Source of the DNA: Prevotella sp.
GTDB taxonomy: Bacteria; Bacteroidota; Bacteroidia; Bacteroidales; Bacteroidaceae
DNA: 64,000 nt
Assembly: GCA_017619755.1 (NCBI GenBank)
Contig: JAFZRU010000030.1
Span: 1 to 64,000, forward strand
Reading direction: 5' to 3'
Shown: positions 34,507 to 44,200 of the stretch, one piece after another
How positions within the stretch are numbered: the stretch's first letter is position 1
Layout: each line of letters starts with the position of its first letter
Made by a program: the position numbers and the translations under genes
The notes under the pieces: model-generated
Seen by the model: the letters and a program-made list of their open reading frames with translations, nothing else
The model's database searches: none
What the model was told of the DNA's origin: nothing

Positions 34507-35943
34507 TCATTCTCCAAGAGGCACGGCAAAGTACTTTTTCTTCCCGGTGGGGTAGATGCCTTGGATGATGAGCACTGGGTCTTTTCCAGTGGAGGCGTCT
34601 TTCACCACTTTCTGGATGTCATCGACGGTCTTCATAGGCTCGTCGTTCACCTTCTGAATGATGAAGCCCTTGGCCACGCCCTCTTCCTGAAGCTTGCCTT
34701 TGCCTATCTTGATGACTTCAAGGCCGTAGGTGATGCCCAACTGCTTTTTCTGGTCTTCGGTGATTTCACGGAAGTTGGCTCCGAGGATGTCAAGGTCGGC
34801 GGTCTTCACCACGTCGGTGGTGCCTTGCATATTCTTCAGTGTCACCGTCTTCTCCTTCTTGGCTTTCTTGTGCAGGTATGTCACTTTCACCTTGTCGCCC
34901 GGACGCTTGTTGGCCAGGATTTCCTGCAACTCTGCCATCTTCGTCACTTTCTTACCGTCGATGGCGGTCACCACGTCGCCCTCTTGCAGTCCGGCCTCGG
35001 CACCAGCTCCGTTCTCTTCCACTTTCTGCACATAGACGCCTTCGTTGATACCGAGGTCAACCTCCTCGCCGTTGGCTTTCTGATTGTCGATGTATCGATG
35101 TGCGTCCATGCCGGAGATGGCGAGGACGGCACGCTGCACGGTGCCATATTGCTTGAGGTCGCTCACCACCTTGTTCATAATGGTGGTGGGGATGGCGAAG
35201 CCGTATCCGCTGTAGCTTCCGGTCTGCGAATAAAGCATGGCGTTGATGCCCACCAGTTCACCCTGTGTGTTGACCAAGGCTCCACCGGAGTTGCCTTGGT
35301 TGATGGCGGCGTCAGTTTGGATGAAGGATTCCACGCCGTTGGCGTAGAGTGAGCGTGCCTTGGCGCTGACGATGCCGGCGGTCACTGTAGAGTTGAGGTT
35401 GAATGGGTTGCCCACGGCGATGACCCATTCACCGATTTTCAGTTTCTCAGAGTCTCCCACCACGAGGAAGGGGAGGTTTTTTCCATCGACTTTGATGAGA
35501 GCCAGGTCGGAGGTTTTGTCGGTACCGATGATTCTGGCGGAGAATTCGCGGTTGTCGTTGAGTGTTACAGTGAGTTCGTCTGCTCCCTCCACCACGTGGT
35601 TGTTGGTGACGATGAAGCCGTCGGCGGAGATGATGACGCCGGAGCCGCTGGCTTCCCTTTTGGGTGTTTGCACCTTCCGTTGCTGCTTTTGCCCGTTTCC
35701 GGGATTGCCGAAGAAACCGAACGGGTCGGAGAAGAAGCCTCCGAAGGGGTCTTCCACCTCGACGGTGGTGATTTTGGAGTTTTGCACATACTTGATATGC
35801 ACCACGGCCGGAACGGCCTTTTCAGCGGCATAGGTCAAATCGACGGGGCCGGCGACAACTGGTGATGCTTGGCAGCCGAAGGCCGTCACGGCGAAGAGGA
35901 GGGTCATGGCCCAGTACCTCATACTCTGATTGTCTTTTTTCAT
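34507..35943 (-). CDS. htrA: Do/HtrA-family periplasmic serine protease
   Basis: The 478-residue protein has an N-terminal export signal, a trypsin-like domain with His in GFIVTNNHVVEGAD, Asp in TSDLALIKVDG and Ser in DAAINQGNSGGALVN, then two PDZ domains. A Gly/Phe/Gln-rich loop (DPFGGFFSDPFGFFGNPGNG) replaces the long Q-linker of E. coli DegP. It degrades or refolds misfolded envelope proteins. A weak FGC at the end of the hydrophobic segment might be a lipoprotein site but does not fit a good lipobox. Confidence 0.94.
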   Translation of the reverse strand: MKKDNQSMRYWAMTLLFAVTAFGCQASPVVAGPVDLTYAAEKAVPAVVHIKYVQNSKITTVEVEDPFGGFFSDPFGFFGNPGNGQKQQRKVQTPKREASGSGVIISADGFIVTNNHVVEGADELTVTLNDNREFSARIIGTDKTSDLALIKVDGKNLPFLVVGDSEKLKIGEWVIAVGNPFNLNSTVTAGIVSAKARSLYANGVESFIQTDAAINQGNSGGALVNTQGELVGINAMLYSQTGSYSGYGFAIPTTIMNKVVSDLKQYGTVQRAVLAISGMDAHRYIDNQKANGEEVDLGINEGVYVQKVEENGAGAEAGLQEGDVVTAIDGKKVTKMAELQEILANKRPGDKVKVTYLHKKAKKEKTVTLKNMQGTTDVVKTADLDILGANFREITEDQKKQLGITYGLEVIKIGKGKLQEEGVAKGFIIQKVNDEPMKTVDDIQKVVKDASTGKDPVLIIQGIYPTGKKKYFAVPLGE

Positions 35944-36442
35944 TGTTTTTGGTTTTTATTTATTTTATGTTGATACTTGTTTGCTTTGTTGTTGTCGTTG
36001 CTTCCTTGAGGCTTGTCAACGACGGGGTATAACCCGCTTTGTCATGTGCAAATTTAGACCCAATTTTTGTTAATCTGCCATTTCACCCCAAATATTTGTC
36101 CTCTTTTAACAATCATTCTATTCCTATTAACTATCATTTGGTTGTTTTAAATACTATTTTACGTTTCTTCACGTCATGCAAGCCTTTGTTGGCATGTCAT
36201 TTTGTCACTCCTTTTCTGTCTTTTCAACTATGGTGGCTTGGCATGGACTGTTGATGTGTCGCAAATGGTACAAGGAAGGTGTTGAAATGGTTCTTCGCTC
36301 CTTGGAAAGGGGTGGAGGTGTTATAAAAATAGGTAAAAGTCAAGTCGAAATGTTTTTTTCCCGATTTTCAGCCCATTGTTTCGAAATTTTTTCATATTTT
36401 TGTCGGTCAATATTACTATTCCTAATGGAAAATGTTTCCGAC
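35944..36442. other. Divergent control region between htrA and the C10 protease
   Basis: No gene is supported. On the minus strand TAAATTTG (36049-36056) is a -7 candidate for htrA, giving a leader of about 100 bases; no good -33 box was found. On the plus strand TATTTTTG (36395-36402) is a -7 candidate for the C10 protease gene. The AT-rich middle (36060-36180) shows no other structure. Confidence 0.5.
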
Positions 36443-39400
36443 ATGAGAAAAAAGGTAACGACATCCCTTCTTCTGCTATGGGTCGCCACGACACTCGTGG
36501 CGGGTCCTGTCACCCGGAGCCAGGCTTTGGGCAAGGCGAAGGAGTGGGTCGCCCGTTTTGCCAAGAACGGTGCGTCGGAACGACTCTCATGCAAGGCAGA
36601 ACGGGTGGACAACCTGCCATGTTATGCTTTCGACATCGGACAAGGCGAGGGGTTTGTCATCATGGCCGGTGACGACCGTCTTACTTCCGTTTTGGGATAT
36701 GCCGAAACCGGCAGTTTCGACTTACAGGCCATGCCCCCGGCTCTGAAGGCGTGGCTAAGGGCTTGTGGGGAGGAGTTGGAAGGTCTCGACAATGGTTCTG
36801 ACGGTGCGGCCTCCCGCCCCGTCAGGGTGGTGGAGCATACGCGTGGTGCCATTGCTCCGATGGTGTCCTGCACGTGGAACCAACAGGAGCCTTACTCCAA
36901 CAACTGCCCTGATTTCAAGAATGAGGGGAAGTGTGCCACCGGTTGCGTGGCTACTGCCATGGCTCAGTTGTTGTATTATTACCGAGACCAAAACGTGAAA
37001 ACCATCCAGGAGGCCATCGCCTCTTACACATGTGCCACCAACTGGTCGGGATATGGCAAGATATCCGTTCCGGGGGTGGCCAAAGGCACGGCTATTGACT
37101 GGGACCACCTCCTTGCTGTGTATAACGGAACGGAGACAGCGGAGGAAACGGAGGCAGTGGCCAATCTGATGTTTTATTGTGCCGCATCCGTCAAGACGGA
37201 GTTCATGGGTGCTTCCAGCGGAAATTCCTCCGCCAGCAATAACAACATCCCCATTGCCTTGAAAAAACAGTTTGGCTTCTCCAAAGAGTGCTGCCTCAAG
37301 GATCGCTCCACATTCGCCATCTCTCAATGGGAGGAGATGGTTTACGATGAGTTGAAGGCCGGTCGCCCCGTCATTTACACAGGAAGGTCGGAGAGCGTCG
37401 CTCATTGTTTTATCGTGGATGGATACGACGGCGACGGTCTCTTCCATATCAATTGGGGATGGGGAGGGCTATACAACGGCTATTACAGCCTCTCCACCCT
37501 TTCGTGCGTGGAAGGCAGCACCACCAAGGGCTATACCATGTCGCAGTACGCCATTTTCGGTGCGCGACCGGCGGGGGCTGCTGACGAGTATGCTACGTTG
37601 TCTGCCTCCGGCTTGTCTCTTTCCGGCTCCACGCTTTCCTTCACCATGACCAACTATTCTGGCGTGGCCGACAATTTCAAGTTCGGAGTGGCCGCCGTGC
37701 TTGACGACGGCTCACTCGCATTGCTCAAGCAGTCCTCTTCCTACATTTATATGGCTGACAGGACCAAGCGGTCTGTCTCCTTCACATTGGCGAAGACCAA
37801 CTTGTCTTCGCTTCAAAAGGGAGAATACCGGGTGGCCCCCGTCTTCTGCCGCAAGGGTGACGATGAGTGGAAGTTGGCTGACTGTTCTCTTGAATATTCT
37901 TTTTGGCTCTTGTGGGACGGCTCTACATTCACCCTGTCATACAACTCACCCAACAGCGGGAGGGTGTTTTCTGCTTCCGGTTTCCAATTCCCCGCCAATC
38001 CCGTGAAGGGGATGAAGGTGCCGGTGAGCATGACGCTCTCGTGTTCCAGCGGTGAGTACAGTAGCGAGGTGTATCTCTTTGCCAGCACCACAACTACAGC
38101 CACCACTTATGATAGCAAGACCGGCGTGTATCTGAAGGATGGCGAGCAATGCGACGTCTCCCTCTATTTCTCGCCGACGAAAACAGGCACCTACAACGTA
38201 TGGGTGGCCACTGACGCTAATGGCCAGAATTCCATCGGGTCGTGTAAGATAAAGGTGACAGAGGCCGGCACGGGGGGCGAATTGTCTGTTGCGAGTTTTA
38301 CGGTGGACAACGCTGTGACTTCCGGAGAGTGGAACACCGTTTACGGCAAGGTGCTACAAGGCACCATCACGCTCAAGAACATAGGATCCTCGCTGTATTC
38401 CGAAATCATCACCATCTGGCTCATGAAGGGCGCCACCAAGAGTTATTATTTGGGAAGCACCAGCGACAAGCAACTCATCACGTTGGCCCCGGGTGAGAGC
38501 ACGACCATCCACTACGCCTACGATGAAGGTGAGACTGGCAACTATTACCAATTGTGGCTGATGAAGGGAAGTGCCATCATCACCAACGGAAAGGTGAGGT
38601 TTTTCGAACTGGTGCCTTGCGTCACCATTTATGACAGCGAGGGACGTTACACGATGGTGAAGCCGACGAAAACCTTCACCGTGCCACAGGATGCGACAGC
38701 CATTGACCTTGATGGTGCCGGTGTGAGTACCGTGAAGCCCAACAGCAACCCCAACACCTTGTATTTCATAGGGGGGACCGACGCCACGCCTTCTGGTTTG
38801 AAGGGATGTAACTTGGTGAAGGCCGGCGTGGCGGAGCGAGTGACGCTTTCCGATGGATACGATTTCTTCACCCCCATGGGTTTCCATGCTGCTGACATCT
38901 CCTACACTCGCACGCCTCAGCTGCAGACATCGGGCAAAGGCGGTTGGGAGACGATAGTGCTGCCCTTCCCCGTGGAGGAGGTGACCAACGTCACCGACGG
39001 GAGGGTCATTGACTGGTATCACAGCTCTGATGATATCGGCAAGGATTTCTGGCTCAAGGAGTATGCTTTACAGGATACGGAGAGTGGAAAGGTGTTTTTC
39101 AACCATGTGGAACAGTTCCGCCCGCATGTGCCTTACATCATCGCCGTGCCTTCCGACAGATGGGGCGAGGATCACGACCTCACCGGAAAGAAACTGCGCT
39201 TCCATGCCACGGACGTGGAGGTGGGGGCCGATGCCAAACTCATGGTGACGTCGAGTGTCTATCGCTTCGAAGGCACTTACGCGGAGACAGCGATGGACAA
39301 CATCTACATTCTCAACAGCCAAGGCTCTTCGTTCATATACACAGCACAGTCCGTTCTGACACCATTCAGGGCATGTTTCCGACCGACGGGGGGAAGCGTG

Positions 39401-39592
39401 GCTCATTCCTCCTTGGCCATCGGCGACTTCTCCTTGGCAGACGGTGTCGAGGAGGTGGAGTGCATGGCTCCATCGGTGGACATTTACAGCATCAGTGGTA
39501 TGAAAGTGGCCACGATGGACGGCACCAACGGATTGGCCGGTCTGCCCAAGGGGGTGTATGTGGTGAATGGACGGAAGCGGGTGGTGAGATGA
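36443..39592 (+). CDS. Secreted C10-family (streptopain-like) cysteine protease
   Basis: The 1049-residue protein has a signal peptide (MRKKVTTSLLLLWVATTLVA), a Spi/inhibitory propeptide-like segment (about 18-110) and the C10 catalytic domain. The nucleophile Cys lies in CATGCVATAMAQLLYYY, the His in SVAHCFIVDGYDG, and the conserved Trp in HINWGWGG. The rest is beta-sandwich-like repeats, ending in a tail VDIYSISGMKVATM..LPKGVYVVNGRKRVV of the kind used as C-terminal sorting or anchoring signals in Bacteroidetes. It is probably an exported protease acting on host or dietary protein. ATG at 36443 chosen for the signal peptide; an in-frame ATG at 36425 is possible. Confidence 0.88.
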   Translation: MRKKVTTSLLLLWVATTLVAGPVTRSQALGKAKEWVARFAKNGASERLSCKAERVDNLPCYAFDIGQGEGFVIMAGDDRLTSVLGYAETGSFDLQAMPPALKAWLRACGEELEGLDNGSDGAASRPVRVVEHTRGAIAPMVSCTWNQQEPYSNNCPDFKNEGKCATGCVATAMAQLLYYYRDQNVKTIQEAIASYTCATNWSGYGKISVPGVAKGTAIDWDHLLAVYNGTETAEETEAVANLMFYCAASVKTEFMGASSGNSSASNNNIPIALKKQFGFSKECCLKDRSTFAISQWEEMVYDELKAGRPVIYTGRSESVAHCFIVDGYDGDGLFHINWGWGGLYNGYYSLSTLSCVEGSTTKGYTMSQYAIFGARPAGAADEYATLSASGLSLSGSTLSFTMTNYSGVADNFKFGVAAVLDDGSLALLKQSSSYIYMADRTKRSVSFTLAKTNLSSLQKGEYRVAPVFCRKGDDEWKLADCSLEYSFWLLWDGSTFTLSYNSPNSGRVFSASGFQFPANPVKGMKVPVSMTLSCSSGEYSSEVYLFASTTTTATTYDSKTGVYLKDGEQCDVSLYFSPTKTGTYNVWVATDANGQNSIGSCKIKVTEAGTGGELSVASFTVDNAVTSGEWNTVYGKVLQGTITLKNIGSSLYSEIITIWLMKGATKSYYLGSTSDKQLITLAPGESTTIHYAYDEGETGNYYQLWLMKGSAIITNGKVRFFELVPCVTIYDSEGRYTMVKPTKTFTVPQDATAIDLDGAGVSTVKPNSNPNTLYFIGGTDATPSGLKGCNLVKAGVAERVTLSDGYDFFTPMGFHAADISYTRTPQLQTSGKGGWETIVLPFPVEEVTNVTDGRVIDWYHSSDDIGKDFWLKEYALQDTESGKVFFNHVEQFRPHVPYIIAVPSDRWGEDHDLTGKKLRFHATDVEVGADAKLMVTSSVYRFEGTYAETAMDNIYILNSQGSSFIYTAQSVLTPFRACFRPTGGSVAHSSLAIGDFSLADGVEEVECMAPSVDIYSISGMKVATMDGTNGLAGLPKGVYVVNGRKRVVR

Positions 39593-39640
39593 CTTCGGCT
39601 TGCACGATGTGGCATGTCGGGGATATGATAAGGAAATTAT

Positions 39641-39676
39641 ATTAATAAGGAAATATGAATTAATAAGGAAATATGA
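39641..39676 (+). repeat. 18-base tandem duplication over a start region
   Basis: ATTAATAAGGAAATATGA occurs at 39641-39658 and again at 39659-39676. Each copy holds an AAGGAAAT ribosome-binding-like sequence and an ATG; only the second ATG (39673) opens the real gene, the first meeting a stop after two codons. Confidence 0.85.
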
Positions 39677-41583
39677 AAATTGGAATATTCAAGATGGTGG
39701 CTGTTGTCGCCATGGGGTGGTGCTCCATGCATGCCGGAGCACAGCAATTGTCAATGAGCGGAAACAAGGAGTCGTTTGCACCGGGCGATGACATAGCCAT
39801 CAACTACGAGGGTGCCGCCAAGGGCGACAAGATACTGCTCTATCACAACTTGGCCATGCTTCCCTTGAAGGAGAAGGGTGTGACGGCAGCCGACAAAGGG
39901 GTGTATCAAGTGGCTGCCCCGCTTCAGTTTGGCGACTACCGGGCTGTCCTGGTGAACAAGGACGATATGGAGATGTCGCAGGTGTCTTTTGTCGTGGAGG
40001 AAGAACCGCTTCCCACCGAGGGTCATCGGGTCTGCCTTCTTTCCGACATACACGTGTTGAATCCCGAATTGGTGGAAAATCTTGACAACTATTATTTCGT
40101 GAGGGAAATGGGCAACAACAGGAAATTGCAGGTGCAAAGTTATGAGATTTTTTGCGCTTACATCGACACCATCAAGGCGCTCAAGCCGGAACTGCTGCTC
40201 ATCCCGGGTGACTTGACGAAGGATGGGGAGGTGCTCAGCCATCAGTGCGTGGCACAGAAATTGCAGGAACTGTTCGACATGGGCATTCCCACCCTCGTCA
40301 TCCCCGGCAACCATGACATGGAGAACGAACAGGGTTTTCACTACACGATGGACGGGCGTGAGAATGCAGAGACAGCCACACCGGAGACCTTCGAGCAGAT
40401 ATACTGGAATTTCGGATACAAAGACCCCCTCGCACGCGACCCCAACTCCTTGTCATACGTCTGCGAACCCATCGATGGGTTGCGCTTCATCGGCATCGAC
40501 GACTGCCGCATCCCCAGCCGTGGCGATACGAAAAAGGGCATTGCCGAATATGGACGCATTCTTCCAGAGACTTTGGAGTGGGTGTTGGAGCAGGCCGACA
40601 AGGCCTCTGATGAGGGGAAGGTGGTGATAGCCGCCGTGCATCACCAGATGCTGCAGCACTACGTGGACCAGGAGAAGCTCATGGAGACCTCCGCCACGGA
40701 GAAAGGCGACAGCATTGCCCGTCTCTTCGCCGACCACGGCATCAGGGTGGTGCTCACAGGGCACATGCACATGCCCGATGTCTCCAAAATCAAGGGCTTC
40801 ACCACAGACAACACCATCACCGAAATCAGTTCCTCATCCCCCATATCCTATCCCAGCCAGTTCCGCGTGCTGACCATCAGCAACGACTTGGCCACCATGA
40901 GGGTGGATACGCGCTCGTTGAAAGCCACGGAGAGCCTCCCCAACCTGCAACAGGCGGCAAAGGATAAAATCGATGAGACGCTCGATACTTCCATCAGCCA
41001 ACTCACCTACCGTTACATGTCCACTTTCAACGCCATGCTCAAGGACTTGGCTTCCATTCCCGACTTTGCCCACATCATTGACGACGTGCCTACGGATGTC
41101 AACGAATTGTCCGCCATTGCTTTGGAGGCGTTTGGAGAGACCTTGCGCAAGGTGATTTACACCCACGCGGAGGCCAACGAGCATCTCAAGGATGCCGCCA
41201 AGGTCGTCCTCGAACAGTTGGAGGATGACTGCGACACGGCTTGCAATCTCATTTTCGACCAGCAGAACGAGAGCACACGCGCTTTCCTTTCATACGCCAT
41301 GTATGGATACATGCTTGAAATGGGAGAGCCGGCCATCAAGAGCATGCTTAGCGACACCTCCTATCTTGGCACGTCGATGGCCGACCAGACCGACGATCTC
41401 TACCTCACCGTCGCCTTGAAGGACGTGGATGAAGGGGTGGCGTCGGTGCTGGCGCATGGGGAGGGCATCAAGGGCGTGTACAGCATTACTGGTCAAGCAG
41501 CTGGAAATTCGGTGGCTGGCTTGCCCAAAGGTGTTTACATCGTATGGAAGGACGGGAAGGCTCGTAAAGTGACGGTGAAGTGA
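39673..41583 (+). CDS. Secreted calcineurin-like metallophosphoesterase
   Basis: The 636-residue product has a signal peptide (ends HAGAQ), then an N-terminal beta domain, then the phosphoesterase core with all metal motifs: LLSDIHVL (DxH), IPGDLTKDGE (GDxx), IPGNHDME (GNHD), VVIAAVHHQM and VLTGHMHMP (GHxH). The C-terminal part is helical and ends in IKGVYSITG..LPKGVYIVWKDGKARKV, a short sorting-tail-like module. It is probably a periplasmic or surface phosphatase of unknown substrate. It lies 80 bases after the C10 protease and may be co-transcribed. Confidence 0.87.
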   Translation: MKIGIFKMVAVVAMGWCSMHAGAQQLSMSGNKESFAPGDDIAINYEGAAKGDKILLYHNLAMLPLKEKGVTAADKGVYQVAAPLQFGDYRAVLVNKDDMEMSQVSFVVEEEPLPTEGHRVCLLSDIHVLNPELVENLDNYYFVREMGNNRKLQVQSYEIFCAYIDTIKALKPELLLIPGDLTKDGEVLSHQCVAQKLQELFDMGIPTLVIPGNHDMENEQGFHYTMDGRENAETATPETFEQIYWNFGYKDPLARDPNSLSYVCEPIDGLRFIGIDDCRIPSRGDTKKGIAEYGRILPETLEWVLEQADKASDEGKVVIAAVHHQMLQHYVDQEKLMETSATEKGDSIARLFADHGIRVVLTGHMHMPDVSKIKGFTTDNTITEISSSSPISYPSQFRVLTISNDLATMRVDTRSLKATESLPNLQQAAKDKIDETLDTSISQLTYRYMSTFNAMLKDLASIPDFAHIIDDVPTDVNELSAIALEAFGETLRKVIYTHAEANEHLKDAAKVVLEQLEDDCDTACNLIFDQQNESTRAFLSYAMYGYMLEMGEPAIKSMLSDTSYLGTSMADQTDDLYLTVALKDVDEGVASVLAHGEGIKGVYSITGQAAGNSVAGLPKGVYIVWKDGKARKVTVK

Positions 41584-41631
41584 CAGGGCTGTCAGAGAAC
41601 ATTCGTATAATGACGCTTTCCAAGTACATCA

Positions 41632-42702
41632 TCACTCCCACCCGGTGATGCCTCGCAGGAAAGCGGTGAGCTCCTCGGCCATGAGTGCATGGCGCCGCAT
41701 GGAAGGATGCCCCACCGCCCCGCTGCCCAAGGAGCCGTCATCGGGGGTGAAGTCCATGCGATACACCTCGTAGTCACCTCGGGAGGCTGCGTCGGCAATG
41801 GCTGCATCGTGGGCCTCTTGGATGTCAAGGAGGCGCTTGGAGGTGCGGATGGCTCCAATGATGTAAACAATCTTGGCGTGGGGGTAATGCTCGCGCAGGG
41901 TGATGGTGAAGTCCTTGAATGCCTGTGTGAGCCGTTCCTTGTCGTATTTTCCCACGGAGGTGTCGTTGCAGCCCAGGTTGACGCACACCACGTCGGCCTG
42001 GAAGCGGGAGAAGTCCCACAACTCGCCGGAGGTGGTGTAGAATGTATGGGGATAGATGTTGGGCATGATTTCGTCGGGGATTTTCCCGGCATAATTGCGG
42101 TAGATGCCGATGCCGCTGCGGGCGCACACTTGGCATTGCGCTCCCAAGGCACGGGCGGTGCGGGCGGCATAGGTTTGGTAGAAATTCTGTTGACTGAAGA
42201 GGAATTTCTTCTCCGTGCCATTGCCCTCAATGCCGTAGCCGCAGGTGATGGAGTTGCCGATGAACTCTATCCTCCGCTCTGGGAGGATGGGTCGTTCTAC
42301 AAGGTGGCAGCCGTCGTCGAGGAAAAGACCATGAAACGTAGGCTTCTTGTAAAGGCCCTCTATTAAATAGGTGAGGGTGAGGCGGTGGTTGCCGTTGCCA
42401 AGTCCTCGTGCGAGGATAGTATTGGTTTGTCCTTTCTCCACTTTCACCTTGCGAGGTTCGAGGTTGTCCACTTCCACCATGAAATAGCCGCAGTCGGCAT
42501 TGGTTTTCATTGCCGCCGACGTGCCGGTGAAAATGGCGTGTACTTGCACGCCGGGGTAGGTCCATGTGGCGGCACCGGGGTTGGCCTCCCAACTGATGCG
42601 CCCCACGTAGGCGAAGGCGGAGTCGGTGGCGGGGATGAAGGTGGTGGCACCGGCGGTGAGGCATGCCAAGGCAAGGAGGATGGTGAAGAATGTTTTCCTC
42701 AT
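41632..42702 (-). CDS. SGNH-hydrolase, CE2-like acetyl esterase
   Basis: The 356-residue protein has a signal peptide (MRKTFFTILLALACLTAGA), an N-terminal jelly-roll-like domain (about 25-140) and an SGNH hydrolase domain: EFIGNSITCGYG (block I Ser), VNLGCND (block III) and GHPSMRRHALMAEEL (block V His). This two-domain order fits carbohydrate esterase family 2, which removes O-acetyl groups from polysaccharides such as xylan. It follows the MBOAT gene by 4 bases. Confidence 0.87.
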   Translation of the reverse strand: MRKTFFTILLALACLTAGATTFIPATDSAFAYVGRISWEANPGAATWTYPGVQVHAIFTGTSAAMKTNADCGYFMVEVDNLEPRKVKVEKGQTNTILARGLGNGNHRLTLTYLIEGLYKKPTFHGLFLDDGCHLVERPILPERRIEFIGNSITCGYGIEGNGTEKKFLFSQQNFYQTYAARTARALGAQCQVCARSGIGIYRNYAGKIPDEIMPNIYPHTFYTTSGELWDFSRFQADVVCVNLGCNDTSVGKYDKERLTQAFKDFTITLREHYPHAKIVYIIGAIRTSKRLLDIQEAHDAAIADAASRGDYEVYRMDFTPDDGSLGSGAVGHPSMRRHALMAEELTAFLRGITGWE

Positions 42703-42706
42703 GTGA

Positions 42707-44170
42707 TTAGAATTGAGCGTAAATGAAGGGCTGGATGTCGCTGAGACGGAAGTTGACCACCAGTTGCATGACGATGAAGAGCAGGATGACTTTCATGGTA
42801 ATGGGTGAATCAATAAACCATTGCTTGAGGCATTCTGCGTGCTGTTGGCGAATGGCGTGCAGTCCCAAGCCCAAGGCGACGAACACCACCCATGTGGTGC
42901 GTGTCTGTACGAAGGGTGCGAGGTATGTCCAGCTGAAATCAGTGAAAATCTTGGAGATGATGGTGATGGCCGTGTGCATGTCGGGTGAGCGGAAGAATAT
43001 CCAACAGAGCAATACCCATGAGAATGTGAGTGCCCATGAGAGAAATCTCACATACCATGTGTTATCTACCTTGTTGAGCCATCGTTTGCAAAACTTATGC
43101 ACCACCTGGCCCAAACCGTGCAGTGCACCCCAGGTGACAAACATCCAAGAGGCGCCATGCCACAGGCCGGCCACCAGCATTGAGATGAAGTTGTTGAAAT
43201 AGGTGCGTATTTCGCCCTTTCGGTTACCTCCAAGCGGAATGTAGAGGTAGTCGCGAAACCAAGTGGAGAGGGAGATGTGCCACCGGCGCCAAAATTCCTG
43301 GAGGTTGAGCGACTGGTAGGGGAATCTGAAATTCTCAAGGAGGGTGAAGCCTAAGAGTGATGCGATGCCGATGCTGATGTCGCTGTAACCTGAGAAGTCG
43401 CAATATATCTGCAGGGAGTAGCCCAGCACACCCATGAGGTTCTCGAAACCGGAGTATGCCGCCGGGTCGTCGAATATCCAGTTGTTGTATTGCGCGATGT
43501 AGTCGGCAATGAGGGCTTTCTTCACCAAGCCGGTCATGATGAGCCATATCCCGGTATATACGTGCTTGTCAGTGACGTGATACCGATGCTTGATTTGCGG
43601 GATGAGTGTTTCGGCACGTGTGATGGGGCCGGCCATCAACAGTGGGAAGAAGGTGAGGTAGAAGGCATACTCCAAGAGGCTCACCTCCATCGTGAAGCGA
43701 CCCCTATAGACATCCACTGTGTAGCTGATGGCTTGGAAGGTGTAGAAGGAGATGCCCACGGGGAGGATGATGGACAGTGGGGAGAAATTGCTTGACAAGA
43801 TGTCGCTGAGGATGCTGACAAAGAAATTGGTGTATTTGAAATACAACAGGGGAAGGAGGTCGAGCACCACGGTGGCCCACATCCACCTTCGCCGCGCAGT
43901 GTCATCCTCCGCCTCCGTTATCCGTCGCGTCATGTAATAGGAGGCCAGCATGGTGGCCGGCAGGAGAAGCATCAGCACGCCGTTGGCCTTGTAGGCGAAG
44001 AAGAGGCTGAACGCAAGCACGTAGCCGAGCATCAGCGTCTTCGACTGTTGGCGCACAAGGATGTAAATGCCAAAGAAAACGATGAATGTGACGGCAAATG
44101 GCAATGAGACGAGCGACCATGTGCTGTCGGGGGCGGAGAGATAGTGCGTGATGTAATCGCTCAGGGGCAT
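42707..44170 (-). CDS. MBOAT-family O-acyltransferase (AlgI/PatA-like)
   Basis: Polytopic membrane protein of 487 residues with about 11 helices. FWRRWHISLSTWFRDYLYIPLGGNRKG and MLVAGLWHGASWMFVTWGALHG, with the conserved His, are the MBOAT hallmarks of AlgI/DltB/PatA proteins. These pass acyl (usually acetyl) groups across the membrane to an extracytoplasmic polymer. The upstream SGNH protein is the likely acceptor-side partner. Confidence 0.92.
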   Translation of the reverse strand: MPLSDYITHYLSAPDSTWSLVSLPFAVTFIVFFGIYILVRQQSKTLMLGYVLAFSLFFAYKANGVLMLLLPATMLASYYMTRRITEAEDDTARRRWMWATVVLDLLPLLYFKYTNFFVSILSDILSSNFSPLSIILPVGISFYTFQAISYTVDVYRGRFTMEVSLLEYAFYLTFFPLLMAGPITRAETLIPQIKHRYHVTDKHVYTGIWLIMTGLVKKALIADYIAQYNNWIFDDPAAYSGFENLMGVLGYSLQIYCDFSGYSDISIGIASLLGFTLLENFRFPYQSLNLQEFWRRWHISLSTWFRDYLYIPLGGNRKGEIRTYFNNFISMLVAGLWHGASWMFVTWGALHGLGQVVHKFCKRWLNKVDNTWYVRFLSWALTFSWVLLCWIFFRSPDMHTAITIISKIFTDFSWTYLAPFVQTRTTWVVFVALGLGLHAIRQQHAECLKQWFIDSPITMKVILLFIVMQLVVNFRLSDIQPFIYAQF

Positions 44171-44200
44171 GGCAAATCGGTGTTGGAGGGCGACTTGCCG

